A stretch of 35,206 bases of DNA from an uncultured Anaeroplasma sp. (GCA_945919465.1 CAMEJG010000020.1:1-35206), one strand, 5' to 3'; shown: positions 23,509-35,098, counted from the stretch's first letter. Made by a program: numbers and translations. Notes: generated by a model not told the origin, from the letters alone.

Positions 23509-26046
23509 TTATTCAGTTTTCTCTTCTATAGTAGTTTCACTAATAGGTTCTTCATTTTCTACTATATTTTCTTCATTTTCTCTTTCAACTACAGCAACAG
23601 TAACAATATTTTGATTTTCTCTTAATCTAATTAAAATTACTCCCTGAGTATTTCTTCCTGTTTGACTAATATCACTAACATGCATTCTAATAACAACACC
23701 CTTATCAGTAGTTATTAATAAATCATCATTAATAGTAGCTGCTGTTAAACATTGTAATTTACCATTCTTTTCAGTAATATTTAAAGCTTTAACACCAGAA
23801 CCACCTCTAGTTTGTAGACGATATTCATCAATCTTAGAACGTTTACCAAAGCCCTTTGTTGTTACTACAATAATTTCTGAATTTTCATCTGAAATTACAG
23901 CATCACCAATGATATGATCTTCTTTATCCATCATCATACCACGAACACCAGCACCTGATCTACCTATGGCACGAATATCTGATTCATGGAAATGAATAGC
24001 CTTACCATTAGAAGAACCTAATACAATTTCACTATTTCCATCTGTTAATCTAACAGATACAAGCTCATCATCCTCATCTAAGGTAATTGCGATAATACCA
24101 TTTACTCTTATATTTTTAAATTGTGATAACATTGTTCTTTTTACAGTACCATTTTTTGTAATAAAGAATAAATATGAATTATCATCTTCTAATGTTTTTA
24201 CAGGTGTAACAACTGCAAGCTTTTCATCTGGCTGAAGTGATAATAAATTTACTAATGGCGTACCCTTTGAGGCCTTTGAACCCTCTGGTACCTCATATGC
24301 CTTTAAAGCATAAACTCTACCCTTATTAGTAAAGAATAATAAATAATTATGAGAATGAGTAGGTATTATTCTAGATACATCATCATCACCATGTGTTTTA
24401 ATTCCACTAACACCAACTCCACCTCTTGTTTGGGCTTTATATTCTTCTTGCTTCATTCTCTTTACATAACCAAGCTTTGTTACAGTAATCATAACCTCTT
24501 CCTTAGGAATAAGATCTTCATTAGTAATACTTAAATCAATATGTAAAGCTATTTCACTCTTTCTATTATCATTATATTTATCTTTAATTTCTAATAATTC
24601 TTTAGTAAGAACTTCCTTTTTCTTATCCTCAGAATCTAAAATTGCTTGTAACTCAATTGCTAGATTTTCTAATGTATTCTTTTCTTCAACAATCTTATCA
24701 TAATTTAATCCTGATAATCTTTGAAGACGCATATCTAATATAGCCTGAGCTTGAACATCATCTAAATTAAAGCGATCCATTAATTTTTCTTTTTCACTAC
24801 CATCTTTAGTAGAACGAATTAAATGAATTATTTCATCTAAATTATCAAATGCTATTAAGAATCCTTTTAAAATATGAATTCTATCTAATGTTTTCTTTAA
24901 ATCAAATTGAGTTCTTCTAGTAATGACATTTAGTTGATGTTTTAAATATACATCAATCGCATCATGTAATGTTATAGCTACAGGTCTATTATCAACTAAG
25001 CATACCATATTCATTCCATAGCTTGTTTGAAGTGGTGTATATTTATATAACATATTTCTAACTACCTCAGGATTTACATCCTTACGTAATTCAATAACAA
25101 TCTTTAAACCTGCCATTGATGATTCATCACGTAAATCTGTAATACCATCAATAATTTTATCCTTTGCAACCTCTGCAATTCTTTGAACAATTCTTGTTTT
25201 ATTAATTGCATATGGAATTTCTGTAACTACAATTTCATATTTACCATTATCAGTTTCTTCTATATGTGATTTACTTCTAATAGTAATAGAACCATTACCA
25301 GTAGTATAAGCATTTCTTAATCCTTCACGACCTAAAATTAAGCCTCCTGTAGGAAAATCTGGACCTTTAACATATTCCATTAAATCCTCACTAGTTAATT
25401 CAGGATTATGAAGTAGGGCAACACAACCATCAATAACCTCACCTAAATTATGAGGTGGAATATTTGTAGCCATACCTACTGCGATACCTGTAGTACCATT
25501 AACAAGTAAATTAGGGAATCTTGCTGGAAGTAAATTTGGTTCTATTTCAGTTGCATCATAATTCTCAACAAAATCAACTGTATTTTTATCAATATCTCTT
25601 AGCATTTCCATAGCTATTTTTGATAATCTAGCCTCAGTATAACGCATTGCTGCAGCACCATCACCATCAATATTACCAAAATTACCATGTCCATCTACTA
25701 ATGGATATCTAAAACTAAAATCCTGAGCCATACGTACCATTGCCTCATAAATAGAAGAGTCACCATGTGGATGGTACTTACCCATTACATCACCAACAAT
25801 ACGAGCTGATTTTTTATGCTGAACATTAGAGAAAATCTTTAATTCATGCATACCATATAAAATTCTTCTTTGAACAGGCTTTAATCCATCTCTTGCATCA
25901 GGTAATGCTCTTGCGATAATAACTGACATTGCATAATTTAAGAAGGATGATTTCATTTTATGGTTTACATCTAATTGTTCAATAGAAAGATCTTTTCTTT
26001 CCTCTAGAGCTTGTTCAAACTCTAAATCCTTTGCGTTCATAGCCAT
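23509..26046 (-). CDS. gyrA: DNA gyrase subunit A
   Basis: The 845-residue breakage-reunion subunit of gyrase has its catalytic tyrosine at Y136 ([10 protein letters not shown]). The quinolone-determining region reads [12 protein letters not shown] with S97 and E101, the usual drug-sensitive residues. The C-terminal six-bladed domain has a GyrA-box-like QTRGGVG and a second QTRGGSG; the classical box is QRRGGKG, so it is relaxed here. It ends in an acidic tail of about 25 residues. The start ATG (first of two close Met codons) follows AGGAGGATATAGCA, 12 bp after gyrB. It is the last gene of the dna-gyr block before DUF1538. Confidence 0.96.
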   Translation of the reverse strand: MAMNAKDLEFEQALEERKDLSIEQLDVNHKMKSSFLNYAMSVIIARALPDARDGLKPVQRRILYGMHELKIFSNVQHKKSARIVGDVMGKYHPHGDSSIYEAMVRMAQDFSFRYPLVDGHGNFGNIDGDGAAAMRYTEARLSKIAMEMLRDIDKNTVDFVENYDATEIEPNLLPARFPNLLVNGTTGIAVGMATNIPPHNLGEVIDGCVALLHNPELTSEDLMEYVKGPDFPTGGLILGREGLRNAYTTGNGSITIRSKSHIEETDNGKYEIVVTEIPYAINKTRIVQRIAEVAKDKIIDGITDLRDESSMAGLKIVIELRKDVNPEVVRNMLYKYTPLQTSYGMNMVCLVDNRPVAITLHDAIDVYLKHQLNVITRRTQFDLKKTLDRIHILKGFLIAFDNLDEIIHLIRSTKDGSEKEKLMDRFNLDDVQAQAILDMRLQRLSGLNYDKIVEEKNTLENLAIELQAILDSEDKKKEVLTKELLEIKDKYNDNRKSEIALHIDLSITNEDLIPKEEVMITVTKLGYVKRMKQEEYKAQTRGGVGVSGIKTHGDDDVSRIIPTHSHNYLLFFTNKGRVYALKAYEVPEGSKASKGTPLVNLLSLQPDEKLAVVTPVKTLEDDNSYLFFITKNGTVKRTMLSQFKNIRVNGIIAITLDEDDELVSVRLTDGNSEIVLGSSNGKAIHFHESDIRAIGRSGAGVRGMMMDKEDHIIGDAVISDENSEIIVVTTKGFGKRSKIDEYRLQTRGGSGVKALNITEKNGKLQCLTAATINDDLLITTDKGVVIRMHVSDISQTGRNTQGVILIRLRENQNIVTVAVVERENEENIVENEEPISETTIEEKTE

Positions 26047-26058
26047 TGCTATATCCTC

Positions 26059-28119
<2,061 letters not shown>

Positions 28120-29151
28120 TTAATTAGAGATTCTAATTACTAATGCTTCCTTTAATATTTCATCTGGTATTTCTAAAATTGATGTTGTTGTTATAAAACA
28201 TTGTTTAGAATTCTTAACATAAGAAATTAATCCTTCTATTCTATCTTTATCTAATGCCATAAATACATCATCTAATAATAATACTGGTTCATTACCAGTT
28301 ATTATTTTTATATATTCCTTTAATGTTAACATAATAGCTATACAAATTGTTCTTTTTTGTCCTTCACTAGCATATTCTTTAGCAGATTTATCATTTATTA
28401 ATATTTGAAAATCATCTCGATGAGTACCTATACTAGTAGATTTCAATAATATATCTTGTTTTTTCTTTTGAGAAAAATTATTTGATATATTATCAATACT
28501 ATAGCTTGGAATATAATTTATTCTTATATTTTCAATATTAATATCTTTACAAATATTTGTTAATATTTCATTTATATTATTGATAAAATCTATTCTATAT
28601 TTATAAATAATTTTAATTTGTGAAATTAAATCTTCAGTATAAATATTTAATAATATTTCATCAATATCATTATTTTTTAAAAGATCATTTCTTTCAGATA
28701 ATATTTTTTTATATCTAGAAGATACCTTTAAATATTCTTTATTAAGAATAGATAATTCTAAATCAAGAAATTTTCTTCTTTCAGAGGGACTACCATTAAT
28801 TAGTGATAATTGAGATGGAGAAAATAAAACAACCTCTAAATTACCAATAAATTCACTAACCTTTGATATTTGAACTTTATTTATAAAAAGATATTTATTT
28901 TCTTTATCTAATATTATTTTAAATCTTTTATTTTCTTTTATTTCTATAATAGCTTGATTATTATCATTTTTAATTATAGAAGAAATATCATTTGTTCTGT
29001 GACTTTTTGATGTAGCTATCAAATAAATAGCTTCTAAAATAGAAGTTTTACCTACAGCATTTTTGCCACTAAAAATAACTAATTTATGATTACAATCTAT
29101 ATCTAGTTTTGAAAATATTCTAAAATTTTCTAAATGAATTGATGTTATCAT
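28120..29151 (-). CDS. recF: DNA replication and repair protein RecF
   Basis: The 343-residue SMC-like ATPase loads recombinase at gaps and stalled forks. It has the Walker A GKNAVGKTSILEA (residues 29-41), the signature region SEGQKRT and Walker B EPVLLLDDVFMALD. Length is slightly below the usual 360-370 but all motifs are there. Its ATG overlaps the S4-protein stop as ATGA, and it leads into gyrB 18 bp on, in the classic Bacillota order. Confidence 0.95.
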   Translation of the reverse strand: MITSIHLENFRIFSKLDIDCNHKLVIFSGKNAVGKTSILEAIYLIATSKSHRTNDISSIIKNDNNQAIIEIKENKRFKIILDKENKYLFINKVQISKVSEFIGNLEVVLFSPSQLSLINGSPSERRKFLDLELSILNKEYLKVSSRYKKILSERNDLLKNNDIDEILLNIYTEDLISQIKIIYKYRIDFINNINEILTNICKDINIENIRINYIPSYSIDNISNNFSQKKKQDILLKSTSIGTHRDDFQILINDKSAKEYASEGQKRTICIAIMLTLKEYIKIITGNEPVLLLDDVFMALDKDRIEGLISYVKNSKQCFITTTSILEIPDEILKEALVIRISN

Positions 29152-29354
29152 GAAATAACAAATTCTTCCTCACCAACAACAATAATATCATTTGGATATA
29201 ATTTTCTTCCCCTTCTATTTTCTGTTTTATTATTAACTAAAACAAGATTATCTGCTAAATAAAATTTTGCTTCACCACCAGAAGAAATAATATTTTCCAT
29301 CTTTAATAATTGTTGAAGTGTTATATATTCAGTATTAATTTTTACTAATTTCAC
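29148..29354 (-). CDS. yaaA: S4-domain RNA-binding protein (YaaA group)
   Basis: This 68-residue S4-type protein is regularly found between dnaN and recF in Bacillota. The S4 core is seen in ITLQQLLKMENIISSGGEAK and NNKTENRRGRKLYPND. It starts at GTG, behind GGTGGTGTTTTT, with no better start. Its TGA is the only intact-gene stop of that type in the window, and the very next codon in frame is TAA. It is the first gene of the S4-recF-gyrB-gyrA transcript, from the promoter just upstream. Confidence 0.85.
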   Translation of the reverse strand: MKLVKINTEYITLQQLLKMENIISSGGEAKFYLADNLVLVNNKTENRRGRKLYPNDIIVVGEEEFVIS

Positions 29355-29383
29355 AAAAACACCACCAATCGAAATTCTATATG

Positions 29384-29412
29384 ATTATATCATATAGAGG
29401 AAAAAAATTCAA
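29384..29412 (-). promoter_or_regulatory. Promoter of the S4-recF-gyrB-gyrA transcript
   Basis: On the minus strand TTGAAT (29412-29407), a 17-bp spacer and perfect TATAAT (29389-29384) lie 29 bp before the GTG start. The remaining 29413-29589 is A/T homopolymer-rich with nothing else recognisable. Confidence 0.75.
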
Positions 29413-29589
29413 TAAAAATACCCTTTTTTTGAGTTTTTTTTTAAGAGATGTATATTTATATACCCTATTATATAAAAATAAAAAAAATAAGTATTTTTAT
29501 AAAAAAAATATTATATGAATACATAATTCGTAATTTATTAGAAAAATTAATAAAATTCTATTTTTTACTACATATATTTATTTTTTAAA

Positions 29590-29633
29590 ATAAAAAAAGA
29601 ATATTAAATTCTTATTTAGAAAATAATATTCTT
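29590..29633 (-). terminator. dnaN terminator
   Basis: TAATATTCTT and AAGAATATTA (29624-29633 and 29597-29606) form a 10-bp stem, followed on the minus strand by a run of T and TTTTAAAA, 11 bp after the dnaN stop. Confidence 0.7.
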
Positions 29634-29644
29634 TATATTAATTA

Positions 29645-30784
29645 TTAATCCATTCTTACAGGAAGAATTAATTGAGTTAAATTTTCATCCTTTTCTCCGC
29701 GAATAATAAATGGTCTAATTTCACCTGAGAAATTAATTGAAATTTCAGTAGAAATAAAGCTTCTTAATGCTTCAATTAAATATCTAGCAGAAAAACCAAT
29801 AATCAATTGAGAGGTTACATCTAATCCTGTAGGAATTAATTCTTCCTTTGCATCACCTACTGAAGCATTTGTAGTAGAAATTTCAATAATTCTATCTGTA
29901 TTAATTGCAAGCTTAATAATGCTATAAGTTAATTCCTTTTCTTTTTCTTTATCTCTTGGAGATAGTAAAGATACACGTTCAACTGCATCAATTAATTCAT
30001 CTTTATTAAATTTTAATACATTTGAAAATTCTCTAGGAATTAATCTTGATGTATCAGGATAATTACCATCTAATAATCTTGTTTGGAAACAAACATTTTT
30101 AAATTGGAATAATAATTTATTATTACTTAAATATAAATTAATAATTTCAATATCGTTATCTATTACTTTTGTTAATTCCTCTAATGATTTAGAAGGAACA
30201 GTAATATTAAAATCATTATATTCAGGAATAGAAATTTTCTTTTGTGCTAGACGGAAGGAATCTGTAGCAGTAGCTATTAAATCTCCATTTTCATTTTTAA
30301 AATTTACTCCTGTTAAAATAGGCTTTTTTTCTTGTGATGATGCAGCAAATACTGTCTCTTTAATTATATTAGAAAATTTATTTGCATCTAATGTTAATGG
30401 ATTTTCTAATGATATTAAATCTATTTGAGGATAATCTAATGGATCCATAATATGAAGCTTATATTCTCCTCTATCTGCTCTTATTACTAAAATTTTATCA
30501 TCACTTAAATAAAGATTAATTATTTTAGAATTAATTTTTCTAATAATATCAATAAAGAATTTACCTGGTACAACTGTTTGACCTGGTTCTGTAATTATTA
30601 ATGAAGCATCTGTTATATCTACTTCTACTGAAATATCAGAATTAGATGAAGTCATGAATAAATCTGTTTCAGTAGCATATAATTTAATACCAGTTAAAAT
30701 TGGTAATGGAGTTTTAGAAGGTAAACCACGAGATACAGTATTTAGATTACTTAATAAAACTTCACGATTAATTGTTAAATTCAT
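29645..30784 (-). CDS. dnaN: DNA polymerase III beta subunit (sliding clamp)
   Basis: The 379-residue clamp encircles DNA and tethers the replicative polymerase. It begins MNLTINREVLLSNLNTVSRG and shows the three-domain repeat pattern; FKNENGDLIATATDSFRLA and the C-terminal LTQLILPVRMD are typical. A longer frame could start with TTG at 30796, but that TTG overlaps the TTGGAGGG ribosome-binding site, so ATG at 30784 is right. It has its own likely promoter (TATAAT at 30888-30883, weak -35) within the gap to dnaA, and a terminator after it. Confidence 0.96.
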   Translation of the reverse strand: MNLTINREVLLSNLNTVSRGLPSKTPLPILTGIKLYATETDLFMTSSNSDISVEVDITDASLIITEPGQTVVPGKFFIDIIRKINSKIINLYLSDDKILVIRADRGEYKLHIMDPLDYPQIDLISLENPLTLDANKFSNIIKETVFAASSQEKKPILTGVNFKNENGDLIATATDSFRLAQKKISIPEYNDFNITVPSKSLEELTKVIDNDIEIINLYLSNNKLLFQFKNVCFQTRLLDGNYPDTSRLIPREFSNVLKFNKDELIDAVERVSLLSPRDKEKEKELTYSIIKLAINTDRIIEISTTNASVGDAKEELIPTGLDVTSQLIIGFSARYLIEALRSFISTEISINFSGEIRPFIIRGEKDENLTQLILPVRMD

Positions 30785-30836
30785 TTTTCCCTCCAAAAAA
30801 ATATAAATAATAATATTTATTATAATAATAATTTAA

Positions 30837-30934
30837 TGTGGATATGTGGATAACTCGAAAAATCCTTGTTATTATTGACTTAATTATATCATAAACTATG
30901 TGGAAAAAAAAGAAATTATCCACTTTTATCTACA
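30837..30934. promoter_or_regulatory. DnaA-box cluster between dnaA and dnaN
   Basis: DnaA boxes (consensus TTATCCACA) occur as TGTGGATAT (30837-30845), TGTGGATAA (30845-30853), TTATCCACT (30916-30924) and TTATCTACA (30926-30934); the last overlaps the dnaA stop. Placed downstream of dnaA, with the other cluster upstream, they give the bipartite origin arrangement known in Bacillota. A dnaN -10 (30883-30888) lies between them, so DnaA may also repress dnaN. Confidence 0.7.
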
Positions 30935-32245
30935 TTTTTTTAGTATTGTATCTATTGCTATTTTAAGATCTTCATTAGTTTCTAACTCATTAGATATTTT
31001 TTTACATCCATTTAAAATAGTAGTATGATCTTTATTATTTAATATTTTAGCAATTTGAGTACATTTTAAATTATAATGATTTTTTAATATATACATTGCT
31101 ATATGTCTTGGTAAAACAAATTTTGATAATCTTGAGTTTCCTAATATATCTGCTACAGTTATATTATACATATTTGCAATAACACTTAAGGCATCTTCAT
31201 AATTAGGATTATCATCAATTGGTTTTTTAGCTTTTATTAATACTTCTAAGGCATCTCTTGCCATAGACAAAGTAGGACTTGTATTATATAAATCAGCATA
31301 TAATATAACTCTATTTAATGCTCCTTCAAGCTCTCTTACATTATCTGTAAAGCTTTCTGCTATATATAATATAATATCATCGTCTAGTTTCTTATTACTT
31401 GATTCCTCAAGTTTTTTCTTAATAATATTTATTCTTTGTTGTAAATCTGGTTGATTAATATTTACAGATAAACCCATTTGAAATCTAGATGTTAAACGAT
31501 CCATAAATCCATTTAATTTTGATGCAGCACAATCTGATGTAATAATTATTTGTTTTTCATGATTACTCATATCATTAAATAATTTAAAGAATTGCTGTTG
31601 TGTTCCATTTTTTTCTGTTAACATTTGAATATCATCAATTAAAAATACATCTATATTTTCATATTTTTCTTCAAAAGCTTTCATATTATTATCACGTGTT
31701 GCCTTTGTATAATCATGTAAATAATCATTTGCTTGTACATATACAAGCTTAGTTTCTGGATTATTTTCAATAATATAATTACCTATTGCTTGCATTAAAT
31801 GAGTCTTACCTAGACCTACACCACCAAAAATATATAGTGGATTAACAAAAATACCTGGTTGTTCTGCAACTTTTTCAGCTGTTAAATATGCAAATCTATT
31901 AGATTCACCAACTACAAATGAAGAAAATGAATAATTTGGATTTAAATTATTATTAGATAATTTTGAATAGGTTGGTATTTGAGTTTGTTTTATTTCTGAT
32001 TCTAATACAAATTTGAATGAAATATTTTTATTTGATATTTTTTTAGTTAATTGTTGAATATTATTAATAAATATATGATTTAATTTCTTCTTGATTAAAT
32101 CATTTGGTACAATTACATATCCTATATTATTTTCAACCTTTCCAACATATTTAACTTCTGAAAAGGTTTGTTCATATGTTTGAGGAGCTAATTGTTCCTG
32201 CAATTTAGACTTTACTTGATTCCATAAGTACTGAAAGTCTTCCAT
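30926..32245 (-). CDS. dnaA: Chromosomal replication initiator protein DnaA
   Basis: The 439-residue AAA+ initiator has an N-terminal helicase-interaction domain (1-80), Walker A GGVGLGKTH (141-149, K147), Walker B VFLIDDIQML, and arginine/box VII region FMDRLTSRFQMG. The C-terminal DnaA-box-binding domain carries CTQIAKILNNKDHTTIL. Length is normal for a short-linker DnaA. The ATG follows AGCGGGTGATGTT. It binds the box clusters on both sides of its own gene. A possible promoter is TTGCTT, 16 bp, TATTAT (32315-32288, minus), adjacent to the first boxes. Confidence 0.97.
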   Translation of the reverse strand: MEDFQYLWNQVKSKLQEQLAPQTYEQTFSEVKYVGKVENNIGYVIVPNDLIKKKLNHIFINNIQQLTKKISNKNISFKFVLESEIKQTQIPTYSKLSNNNLNPNYSFSSFVVGESNRFAYLTAEKVAEQPGIFVNPLYIFGGVGLGKTHLMQAIGNYIIENNPETKLVYVQANDYLHDYTKATRDNNMKAFEEKYENIDVFLIDDIQMLTEKNGTQQQFFKLFNDMSNHEKQIIITSDCAASKLNGFMDRLTSRFQMGLSVNINQPDLQQRINIIKKKLEESSNKKLDDDIILYIAESFTDNVRELEGALNRVILYADLYNTSPTLSMARDALEVLIKAKKPIDDNPNYEDALSVIANMYNITVADILGNSRLSKFVLPRHIAMYILKNHYNLKCTQIAKILNNKDHTTILNGCKKISNELETNEDLKIAIDTILKKCR

Positions 32246-32287
32246 AACATCACCCGCTTATAAATAAAACTTAAAAAGAATAATTGA

Positions 32288-32520
32288 ATAATAACATATA
32301 AAAAAAATAAAGCAATAGAAAGTTATTCACATTTTTTGTGGATAACTTTGCTTATTTATAATTAATTATTCACTAATTTTGTGGATAACTTGACAAAAAA
32401 AGCTAGATTTCATAATGTTTTTTTCAATTATTAACAAATTCACACGATAAAAATATTGTTAATAAGTTATTCACATTTATGATATATATTTATTAACATT
32501 TTTTTAAAAATAGATAGATT
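32288..32520. other. Replication origin (oriC) region upstream of dnaA
   Basis: Five DnaA boxes lie within 153 bp: TTATTCACA (32323-32331), TGTGGATAA (32337-32345), TTATTCACT (32366-32374), TGTGGATAA (32380-32388) and TTATTCACA (32467-32475). They are followed by an almost pure A/T stretch (32476-32508) that could be the unwinding element. Boxes in both orientations plus a second cluster behind dnaA support an origin. The usual rpmH-rnpA genes do not adjoin it; instead mobile DNA starts about 65 bp away. Confidence 0.85.
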
Positions 32521-32585
32521 GCAATAATAAATTTTACATTTAGGGGAATTATGCAGTGGATGAATCCATTTTTGTTTTATAAACA

Positions 32586-33252
32586 CCCAGCTAGGCTGGG
32601 GAGTTCAAAAATGTTATAGCTATGCGTAGAATATAAAAAAACTTGTTATATAATTTAAGTGTAGTCCGCCAACTGCACAAAAATTAATAACAAGGAGTGA
32701 TATCAAATGAATGATACCGTTAATAGTTTAGCACATACAAGCTGGAATTGTAAGTACCATATTGTATTTGCCCCAAAATATAGAAGACAAGTGTTCTATA
32801 AAAGTAAGAGATTGGAAATAGGGCAAATATTGAGAAAACTTTGTGAATTCAAAGGAGTTGAAATACTTGAAGCAGAAGTTTGTCCTGATCACATTCATAT
32901 GTTAGAAATACCATTAAAGGTAGCAGTTTCAGAATTTGTTGGATATTTGAAAGGAAAATCAAGTATCATGATACAATGAGGAAATGCAAAGTTTAAATAT
33001 CGAAACCGAGAGTTTTGGTGTTGTGGATACTATGTTGATACAGTAGGAAAAAATACCAAAAAAATTGCAGAATACATTCAAAATCAAATAGAAGAAAATA
33101 AAAAATTTACACAATTGAATTTTGATTTCGAAGGAGACCCGTTCACTGGTAGCAGGTAATAGATGCAAGCGGTGGACTCAAAATGAACTTTGGTAAGTGA
33201 TGCTAGTAACAGAGGGCTATGTCAGAAAAGGAAAAAACACCAGCTTGTGGAT
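32586..33252 (+). mobile_element. IS200-type insertion sequence, tnpA only
   Basis: The left end has a perfect 6-bp hairpin, CCCAGC, TAG, GCTGGG (32586-32600), typical of IS200 ends recognised as single-stranded DNA. A promoter -10 (TATAAT, about 32648) and AAGGAGTG precede tnpA. Past the transposase the sequence through AGAGGGCTATG to about 33252 (CACCAGCTTGTGG) looks like a decayed right-end hairpin. No tnpB is present. The outer edges are approximate because IS200 makes no target duplication. Confidence 0.7.
32707..33159 (+). pseudogene. tnpA: IS200 Y1 transposase gene interrupted by TGA
   Basis: The frame runs 150 codons from ATG to TAA at 33157 with one TGA at codon 91 (32977-32979). 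Before it are SLAHTSWNCKYHIVFAPKY and the HUH motif CPDHIHML; after it GNAKFKYRNREFWCCGYYV and EYIQNQ with the nucleophilic tyrosine, ending DPFTGSR. Relatives read MIYEQWGN where this has MIQ-TGA-GN, so a Trp codon has become TGA and two residues are missing. All catalytic residues otherwise survive. With standard decoding the product is a 90-residue stub lacking the tyrosine, so it should be inactive unless the stop is read through. Confidence 0.85.
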
Positions 33253-33283
33253 AATTATTAATTGTTAATTGAAATTTAAGTAA

Positions 33284-33424
33284 TTTGAAGCTAAACTTAA
33301 TAAGTTTATTGATGATGAATATGATAAACTATCAGAAGAAGTTAAAACAAATGGTGTATTATTGTTACATGCTTTAATCGAATTAAAAAAAAATTTATGG
33401 ATAATTATAATAAATAAGATTTAA
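33284..33424 (+). other. Possible gene fragment between IS200 and the AlbA_2 gene
   Basis: A 46-codon open stretch without a start codon reads FEAKLNKFIDDEYDKLSEEV and continues LLLHALIELKKNL before TAA. Its amphipathic, protein-like composition suggests the C-terminus of a gene whose front was lost next to the IS. I do not recognise the family, and chance coding in AT-rich DNA is possible. The rest of 33253-33471 shows TTGACA at 33428 but no well-spaced -10. Confidence 0.25.
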
Positions 33425-33471
33425 ATTTGACATAAAAATATGTTAAAATTCTATCAAGGAGTGATGAGAAC

Positions 33472-34857
33472 ATGAATTTAAATTTAATTAAAGGATTAAT
33501 TAAAAATGGTGAGGGAATTAACGTCGAATTTAAATCGTCACAAGAAGAATTAACTCAATCTGGATTTGAAACAGTTGTGAGCTTTTTAAATACAATTGGA
33601 GGATACCTATTCTTGGGAATTAATGATGATGGTAAAGTTGCTGGTGTAAATGAAGAATTAGCTTCAACTATTAAAATTAACTTTGCTAATGCAGTTAATA
33701 ACAGAGAAAAAATTAATCCTCCTATGCCATTAATGTTTCAAGAAGCCTATATAGATAATTTCCTTATTTTGTATGTTTATGTTCCTGAAAGCTCAGAAGT
33801 ACACAAACTTAACAATCAGTTGATTTTTGAAAGAACTGATGAGGGTGATAGAAATATTACTGATAATAGTTATGCTGTGAAACGACTTTATAATCGTAAA
33901 AGTGGATATAAAACAGAAGATATAATTCTTCCTAATATTACCTTTGATGATTTTAATAGAGAAACAATCGCAAAAGCAAGAAAGCTAACTACAATTTATA
34001 GCCCATCTAATAATTGGAAGGAATTAAGTGATGAAGAAATATTAACTCAAAGATATTTCTATAAAACAGATAAATTGACTGGTAAACAAGGCTATACATT
34101 ATCAGCTTTATTACTATTTGGTAAGAAGGATGTAATTTGCGGTGAATTATCTTGGTATAAGGTAGATGTATTAAAAAAGATAAGAGATGTTGAACGATTT
34201 GATGATAGATTTATTTGTGAAGAAAATCTTATTGATAGTTATGATGCATTACTTAAATATATTGAAAATAATATTGAAATGCCTTTTTATTTGAATAATC
34301 AAGGAATTACATATAATGCAGTTGGAGTTATTGTCAGAGAAATAGTATCTAATATATTAATTCATAGGGAGTTTATGGATAAAACTCCTGCAAGAATATT
34401 AATATATAAAGATAGAATTGTAAGTGAAAATGCCAATACACCAAAGTTATTTACAAAAGTAGATTTAGATAATAGTGAACCTTTTTCTAAGAATTCTACA
34501 ATAGCTAGAGTATTTAGAATGATAGGATATGCTGATGAGGTTGGATCAGGATTTGAAAAGATTAAGAATGCATGTAATGATTATTTTAATTCAAAGCCTA
34601 TCATTGAAGATAAAGATACATTTAAAGCTAATATTAGTTTAGTTAGTACAGATATTGTTACATCTGCTAAAGTGACACAAAAAGATATTGTTCTTAAGTT
34701 TATTGCTGAAAATGGCAAGATAACTAGTGAACAATGTAAAAATATACTAAATCTTGAAAAAAGTAGAGTTAATGAGATTATAAATGAATTACTGAATTTA
34801 AATAAAATTTATAGACATGGAAAAGGAAAAGCAACTTATTATGATTTTAATAATTAA
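33472..34857 (+). CDS. AlbA_2 (Schlafen-type) DNA-binding and GHKL ATPase-like regulator
   Basis: The 461-residue protein has an N-terminal AlbA_2 domain (about 10-130) marked by EFKSSQEEL and FLNTIGGYLFLGINDDGKVAG. A central region ends in a GHKL-like ATP-binding domain (about 275-375) with NAVGVIVREIVSNILIHREF, the N-box type helix, and VGSGFEKI. A C-terminal winged helix follows (about 398-458, ILNLEKSRVNEIINELLNLN). This is the architecture of the RecG-like putative transcriptional regulators (COG2865 group), which are common in accessory DNA; some AlbA_2 proteins act in defence or as toxin/regulator. The ATG follows AAGGAGTGATGAGAAC. Two GC-rich tandem repeats begin 4 bp after its stop. 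The biological role is unknown. Confidence 0.75.
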   Translation: MNLNLIKGLIKNGEGINVEFKSSQEELTQSGFETVVSFLNTIGGYLFLGINDDGKVAGVNEELASTIKINFANAVNNREKINPPMPLMFQEAYIDNFLILYVYVPESSEVHKLNNQLIFERTDEGDRNITDNSYAVKRLYNRKSGYKTEDIILPNITFDDFNRETIAKARKLTTIYSPSNNWKELSDEEILTQRYFYKTDKLTGKQGYTLSALLLFGKKDVICGELSWYKVDVLKKIRDVERFDDRFICEENLIDSYDALLKYIENNIEMPFYLNNQGITYNAVGVIVREIVSNILIHREFMDKTPARILIYKDRIVSENANTPKLFTKVDLDNSEPFSKNSTIARVFRMIGYADEVGSGFEKIKNACNDYFNSKPIIEDKDTFKANISLVSTDIVTSAKVTQKDIVLKFIAENGKITSEQCKNILNLEKSRVNEIINELLNLNKIYRHGKGKATYYDFNN

Positions 34858-34860
34858 GCT

Positions 34861-34957
34861 TGAATCGACCGGTCAATCGTCCGTTCTTCCGGTTTTAGTA
34901 TAAAAAAGGTGTGAATCGACCGGTCAATCGTCCGTTCTTCCGGTCTTAGTATAAAAA
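34861..34957 (+). repeat. Two 51-bp GC-rich tandem repeats with nested 12-bp units
   Basis: Copies at 34861-34911 and 34912-34957 match over 46 bases with one difference (GGTTTTAG versus GGTCTTAG). Inside each, AATCGACCGGTC is followed by AATCGTCCGTTC (10 of 12 identical), GACCGGTC is an 8-bp palindrome, and ACCGG pairs with a later CCGGT. The block is far richer in G and C than its surroundings and lies just past the AlbA_2 stop. Possible roles are operator sites, tandem terminators or an expanding repeat. Nothing here identifies the binder. Confidence 0.85.
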
Positions 34958-35050
34958 TAAAACACTTTGTTATAAAACCTGATTTTGCTTGAAAATTATG
35001 TACGTATATTTATATAACTACTTGAAAATTTTAGTGACCACAAATTTTAA

Positions 35051-35098
35051 CACCCCCTATATTTTTGGGTGCGACACCCCTAGGGGTGTTTCTTTCTT
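35051..35098 (+). promoter_or_regulatory. Alternating CACCC/GGGTG arms ending in a terminator-like hairpin
   Basis: Four arms follow one another: CACCCC (35051), GGGTG (35067-35071), ACACCCC (35074-35080) and GGGGTGT (35083-35089). The last two are in a perfect 16-bp palindrome followed by TTTCTTTCTT, a terminator shape. The second arm can pair with the first or the third, so two exclusive folds exist. The direction and the gene controlled are not visible. The surrounding 34958-35206 has no convincing gene; two CTTGAAAATT copies lie 33 bp apart (34988, 35021). Confidence 0.5.

Noticed and set aside
25700-25760. Quinolone-resistance changes in gyrA
   Set aside because: The determining region reads [12 protein letters not shown] with Ser and Glu at the key positions, the normal sensitive state in Bacillota.
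29413-29589. Small RNA or gene in the gap between dnaN and the S4-protein gene
   Set aside because: Only A/T homopolymers; apart from the promoter and terminator listed, no hairpin or frame stands out from composition.
32707-33159. TGA decoded as tryptophan (genetic code 4)
   Set aside because: Essential genes such as gyrB, dnaA and rlmI write Trp as TGG with no internal TGA, and two codons are also missing beside the TGA in tnpA, so nonsense decay is simpler.
34861-34957. CRISPR array
   Set aside because: Only two copies, 46 of 51 bases shared including the would-be spacer, and no cas genes; this is a plain tandem repeat.
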